A DNA stretch of 9,501 nt, from NCBI GenBank assembly GCA_002732675.1, contig NVRR01000103.1, positions 1 through 9,501 of the forward strand, given 5' to 3'. A model generated the notes under the pieces. The model was not told the DNA's origin. It saw nothing but the letters and a program-made list of their open reading frames with translations, and ran no database searches. This stretch comes from Sneathiella sp. GTDB taxonomy: Bacteria > Pseudomonadota > Alphaproteobacteria > Sneathiellales > Sneathiellaceae. The stretch's first letter is position 1; every line of letters begins with the position of its first letter. A program made the position numbers and the translations under genes. This document shows, piece by piece, positions 6,828-9,501 of this stretch.

Positions 6828-7963
6828 GCCGCAGCCTTTCCATTTTTGTGGGTGTCATTATTTGCAGGCACGAAGCGATCGACCAGATCCGCCAGTTTTT
6901 CTGCCGCATGTATCTCGCCAAGGCTGGAGGCCGCACCGGCCATAACCGACAGGCAATCGGGGTGCCGCAACAGATAGATAAGCTGTCTGCTGACTTCTTC
7001 TGTCGAGAAATCATCCTGGAGAATAAGCCGCGCCGCGCCGCGGGCAACCGCATTCTCACCATTTTTGCGCTGGTGATCGTCCATGGCATATTTGTAGGGC
7101 ACCAGCAGTGACGGCCGACCGGCGACGGTCAATTCTGAGAGTGTCGAGGCCCCGGAGCGGGTGATCGCCAGGTGGCATCCTTCAAGCAATTGAGCCACAT
7201 TATCAAAGAAAATGGCAAGGTCGGCGTCAATGCCAGCCTGCTTATAATCCTCCCGCGCGCGATCCAGATCTTCGCGGCGGCATTGCTGTGTGACGTGCAG
7301 CCGTGCCTTCAAATCCTCGGGCAATGCCGCGAGTGCTGACGGGACTATCTCTGAAAGAACGGTGGCGCCCTGACTGCCGCCCAAAATCAAAATATTGATC
7401 GGTCCAGTTGCTGTCGGCCCCTCGTAGCCCTTGTTATAGAGTGGCAGGATCGCCCGCCGCACCGGATTGCCCGTATACACCATCTTGGCGGTCGTTTCGT
7501 CATCCGGGCTTTCCGTATGATCGAAGGAGGTCGCAATTATTTTTGCAAATCCAGCAAGCAACTTGTTCACCCGCCCGAGGACTGCATTCTGCTCATGCAG
7601 GACAAGCGGGATGTTCATGCTCGCGGCGGCGGCGGCGGGTGGCATCGATGGATAGCCGCCAAATCCGATAACAGCAACCGGCTTGATCCGTTTCAAAATC
7701 CGCCGGGACTGGAGAATACCCATGCCAATGGCGCAGACGGCCTCTATTTTCCCGATGATGCCGCCGATAGAGGGGGATCCGGACTTGACGACCAGAACTT
7801 CAGTATTGGGAAACAGATCGTCATATTTTTCGCCGCGACCATCGGTCATCAGAACGACCTTGAAGCCACGGGAATTCAATTCCTCCGCCAGCGCCCGCGC
7901 CGGGAAAATATGACCGCCTGTGCCGCCGCTCGCCAGAACGATATTTTTGCCCTGAGGGCTCAT
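6824..7963 (-). CDS. murG: Lipid II synthase MurG (UDP-GlcNAc:lipid I GlcNAc transferase)
   Basis: MurG is a GT28-family, GT-B-fold glycosyltransferase on the inner face of the membrane. It transfers GlcNAc from UDP-GlcNAc to lipid I, giving lipid II. The 379-residue length is normal. Seen: the N-terminal Gly-rich loop GGTGGH at 13-18; IGFGGYPS at 99-106; [12 protein letters not shown] at 123-134; TGNPVR at 164-169; the C-domain loop GGSQGA at 195-200; [10 protein letters not shown] at 269-278, part of the UDP-GlcNAc site; and [10 protein letters not shown] at 289-298. A short charged tail ends in HKNGKAAA. The ATG overlaps the ftsW stop as ATGA, with a weak GGGGA Shine-Dalgarno about 7 nt upstream. 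The end overlaps murC by 4 nt, so translation is probably coupled on both sides. Confidence 0.98.
   Translation of the reverse strand: MSPQGKNIVLASGGTGGHIFPARALAEELNSRGFKVVLMTDGRGEKYDDLFPNTEVLVVKSGSPSIGGIIGKIEAVCAIGMGILQSRRILKRIKPVAVIGFGGYPSMPPAAAAASMNIPLVLHEQNAVLGRVNKLLAGFAKIIATSFDHTESPDDETTAKMVYTGNPVRRAILPLYNKGYEGPTATGPINILILGGSQGATVLSEIVPSALAALPEDLKARLHVTQQCRREDLDRAREDYKQAGIDADLAIFFDNVAQLLEGCHLAITRSGASTLSELTVAGRPSLLVPYKYAMDDHQRKNGENAVARGAARLILQDDFSTEEVSRQLIYLLRHPDCLSVMAGAASSLGEIHAAEKLADLVDRFVPANNDTHKNGKAAA
6835..6841 (-). promoter_or_regulatory. Ribosome binding site of murC
   Basis: GGAAAGG on the minus strand, with a 7-nt spacer to the ATG at 6827, inside the last codons of murG. It favours the 6827 start over the in-frame ATG at 6806. 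Confidence 0.6.
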
Positions 7964-9084
7964 TTAAGTTCCCCACTGCCAGCACGATGACGGGTCAGCG
8001 CCAGCAGCATGCCCATCAGAATGGCCAGAGCAAACATCGAAGATCCGCCATAGGAGATAAACGGTAATGTCATGCCCTTGGTCGGCATCAGGCGTAAATT
8101 GACGCCGATATTGATGATCGCCTGCAGGCCAAACTGGGTAAGCAGCCCGGCCGCGGCCAGAACGACGAAGAAGTTCTTCTCTTCCATAAGGCGGCTAAAT
8201 CCGCGTAACACCACAAAGGCAAAGAGCGCCAGCAGCAACAGGCAGATGACGACGCCAAACTCTTCGCCAACGACCGCAAAGATAAAATCCGTATGGGCAT
8301 CGGGTAGTTGCGTCTTGACCGAGCCATCGCCGGGACCAACACCGAAGAAGCCACCGGTCTGAAAAGCTTCCATGGCGCGTTCAATCTGGTAATTACCGCC
8401 GCCCGACGGATCCATAAAACGATCCACGCGACTGGCGACATGGGGAAACAGGCTATACGCCGCTGCGGCGCTGACAACGCCAAGGACAACAAAAAGCACG
8501 ACCCAGAAAATCGGCAGACCTGCCAGGAAAAATTGCGCGAACCAGACGGCCGAAATCACCAGGGTCATGCCCACATCCGGCTGCATCAACAACAACGACA
8601 CGACGAAGGCGAAAAGCCCCATTGAAATCAGGTTACCGGGAATTTCATCGCTTTTGCGTTGCTCCGCAAACATCCAGGCTGCGACAACGGCAAAGGCGGG
8701 CTTGAGAAATTCAGTTGGCTGCAGGGTAAAGCTGCCAAACCGGAGCCAGCGCTGCGCGCCCTTGACTTCCGGCCCGATGAGCAATGTCGCGATGGTCAGG
8801 ATGGAGAAGAAGACGAACATCACAACCGCAAATCGGCGAACCCATAAAGGAGACATCAACGAGACGGAGAAAATGATCATGACGGCGACGGGAAGATAGA
8901 AAAACTGCCGCCGGACAAAGTGAAAACTATCAAGGCCGAGGCGCGTTGCAATTGCCGGACTGGCGGCCAGTACCATGACACCGCCGATCAGAACCAGAAT
9001 GGCCACCGCCGCCAACGTCCAGCGATCCACCGTCCACCACCAGCTACCAACAACACTGCGATCCAATCGGGTAAAGGTGGTCAT
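7960..9084 (-). CDS. ftsW: Septal SEDS peptidoglycan polymerase FtsW
   Basis: FtsW is an integral membrane SEDS-family glycosyltransferase that polymerises lipid II at the division site with its partner transpeptidase FtsI (not in this window). The 374-residue protein shows about ten hydrophobic segments, starting at about residue 22 after a short cytoplasmic tail. Seen: GAQRWL at 109-114, followed by QPTEFLKP at 122-129; a large loop with the conserved DRFMDP at 221-226; [13 protein letters not shown] at 263-275, with Asp266 as the likely catalytic aspartate; and the C-terminal signature from about 327 to 349, including [11 protein letters not shown] and PFISYGGSS. The family's usual QPSE is QPTE here, a conservative change. 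The position between murD and murG favours FtsW over RodA. The ATG overlaps the murD stop as ATGA, with GGAG 5 nt upstream. Confidence 0.97.
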   Translation of the reverse strand: MTTFTRLDRSVVGSWWWTVDRWTLAAVAILVLIGGVMVLAASPAIATRLGLDSFHFVRRQFFYLPVAVMIIFSVSLMSPLWVRRFAVVMFVFFSILTIATLLIGPEVKGAQRWLRFGSFTLQPTEFLKPAFAVVAAWMFAEQRKSDEIPGNLISMGLFAFVVSLLLMQPDVGMTLVISAVWFAQFFLAGLPIFWVVLFVVLGVVSAAAAYSLFPHVASRVDRFMDPSGGGNYQIERAMEAFQTGGFFGVGPGDGSVKTQLPDAHTDFIFAVVGEEFGVVICLLLLALFAFVVLRGFSRLMEEKNFFVVLAAAGLLTQFGLQAIINIGVNLRLMPTKGMTLPFISYGGSSMFALAILMGMLLALTRHRAGSGELK

Positions 9085-9501
9085 TTCGTCTCCGCTATTA
9101 ATGTGGTGACGGCGTCACGAAAAGTATCGCCGCGGACTTCAAAACTTGTGAACTGGTCAAAACTTGCCGCTGCCGGAGACAGGAGAACAACTGCATCACC
9201 GCCTGCCCGCCTTGCCGCCTCCGCCGCAGCTACGGTTGCCTGAGCCAGGTTCTCGCATAGAACAGTTGGGACGCCTCCGGTCAGGGTCTTGGCAAAACTA
9301 TCTCTGGCTTCTCCGATCAGAAATGCCCGGGATATCCTGCCAAAATGCGGTTCCAGGGAGGCAATACCGCCCGCCTTTTCCCGCCCGCCCGCAATCCAGA
9401 AAATATTCTCAAAACTGGTGAGCGCTTTTTCGGCCGCCTCCGCGTTGGTTGCCTTGGAATCATTGACGAACGAGACCGAGCCAATCTTGCCCACAAGTTC
9501 C
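9081..9501 (-). CDS. murD: UDP-N-acetylmuramoylalanine--D-glutamate ligase MurD, 5' part beyond the window
   Basis: MurD is the second Mur ligase, adding D-glutamate to UDP-MurNAc-L-Ala with ATP in the cytoplasm. Only the last 140 codons are present, which is the C-terminal (Rossmann-like) domain. The reading frame is open to position 9501. The fragment starts [19 protein letters not shown], which contains the family motif NDSKATN whose Lys and Thr contact the D-glutamate and phosphate sites. It goes on to [10 protein letters not shown] and the C-terminal [12 protein letters not shown] plus FEVRGDTF. The common Cys of SPACAS is Ala here, which is not unusual. A GTG codon at 9494 is an internal Val, not a start. 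The stop overlaps the ftsW start by 4 nt, so the two are likely translationally coupled. Confidence 0.96.
   Translation of the reverse strand, partial: ELVGKIGSVSFVNDSKATNAEAAEKALTSFENIFWIAGGREKAGGIASLEPHFGRISRAFLIGEARDSFAKTLTGGVPTVLCENLAQATVAAAEAARRAGGDAVVLLSPAAASFDQFTSFEVRGDTFRDAVTTLIAETK

Noticed and set aside
9081..9494. A short complete gene starting at the GTG at 9494
   Set aside because: The reading frame continues upstream to the window edge with MurD sequence (ELV before GKIG), so this is the tail of murD, not a separate gene.
1..9501. A mobile element, CRISPR array, defence system or other accessory module
   Set aside because: Every gene is a standard dcw gene in standard order, coding is nearly gapless, and no transposase, integrase, direct repeat array or tRNA-like sequence was seen.

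Overview
The window is a stretch of the division and cell wall (dcw) cluster of an alphaproteobacterium. All nine genes are on the minus strand. In transcription order (high to low coordinate) they are murD (3' part only), ftsW, murG, murC, murB, ddl, ftsQ, ftsA and ftsZ (5' part only). The assignment to Alphaproteobacteria rests on the gene order, with ddl between murB and ftsQ, on the MurC, FtsA and FtsZ sequence style, and on the long basic cytoplasmic tail of FtsQ. A finer placement (a moderately GC-rich Rhodospirillales-like lineage) is only an impression from memory of homologues.

Layout. From 9501 down to about 3557 the six genes murD-ftsW-murG-murC-murB-ddl are packed without gaps. 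Most junctions are 4-nt ATGA overlaps. The ddl/ftsQ junction overlaps by 13 nt. Spacing then opens: 38 nt between ftsQ and ftsA, and 106 nt between ftsA and ftsZ. These two gaps are the only noncoding DNA apart from a possible 5 nt before murB, and they are AT-rich. The ftsA-ftsZ gap holds a near-perfect ribosome binding site, weak promoter-like hexamers, an imperfect palindrome and one arm of a 9-bp inverted repeat that straddles the ftsA stop codon. The ftsQ-ftsA gap holds a one-mismatch match to the CtrA consensus.

Function. MurD, MurC and MurB make the UDP-MurNAc-peptide precursor together with enzymes encoded outside the window. Ddl makes the D-Ala-D-Ala dipeptide. MurG converts lipid I to lipid II. 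FtsW is the septal SEDS glycan polymerase. FtsQ, FtsA and FtsZ build and anchor the division machinery. Every gene appears intact, with its expected catalytic motifs, apart from the two truncated by the window edges.

I found no mobile element, RNA gene, CRISPR array or accessory system. This is a conserved housekeeping region, and the only points worth a second look are cis-regulatory and translational details.
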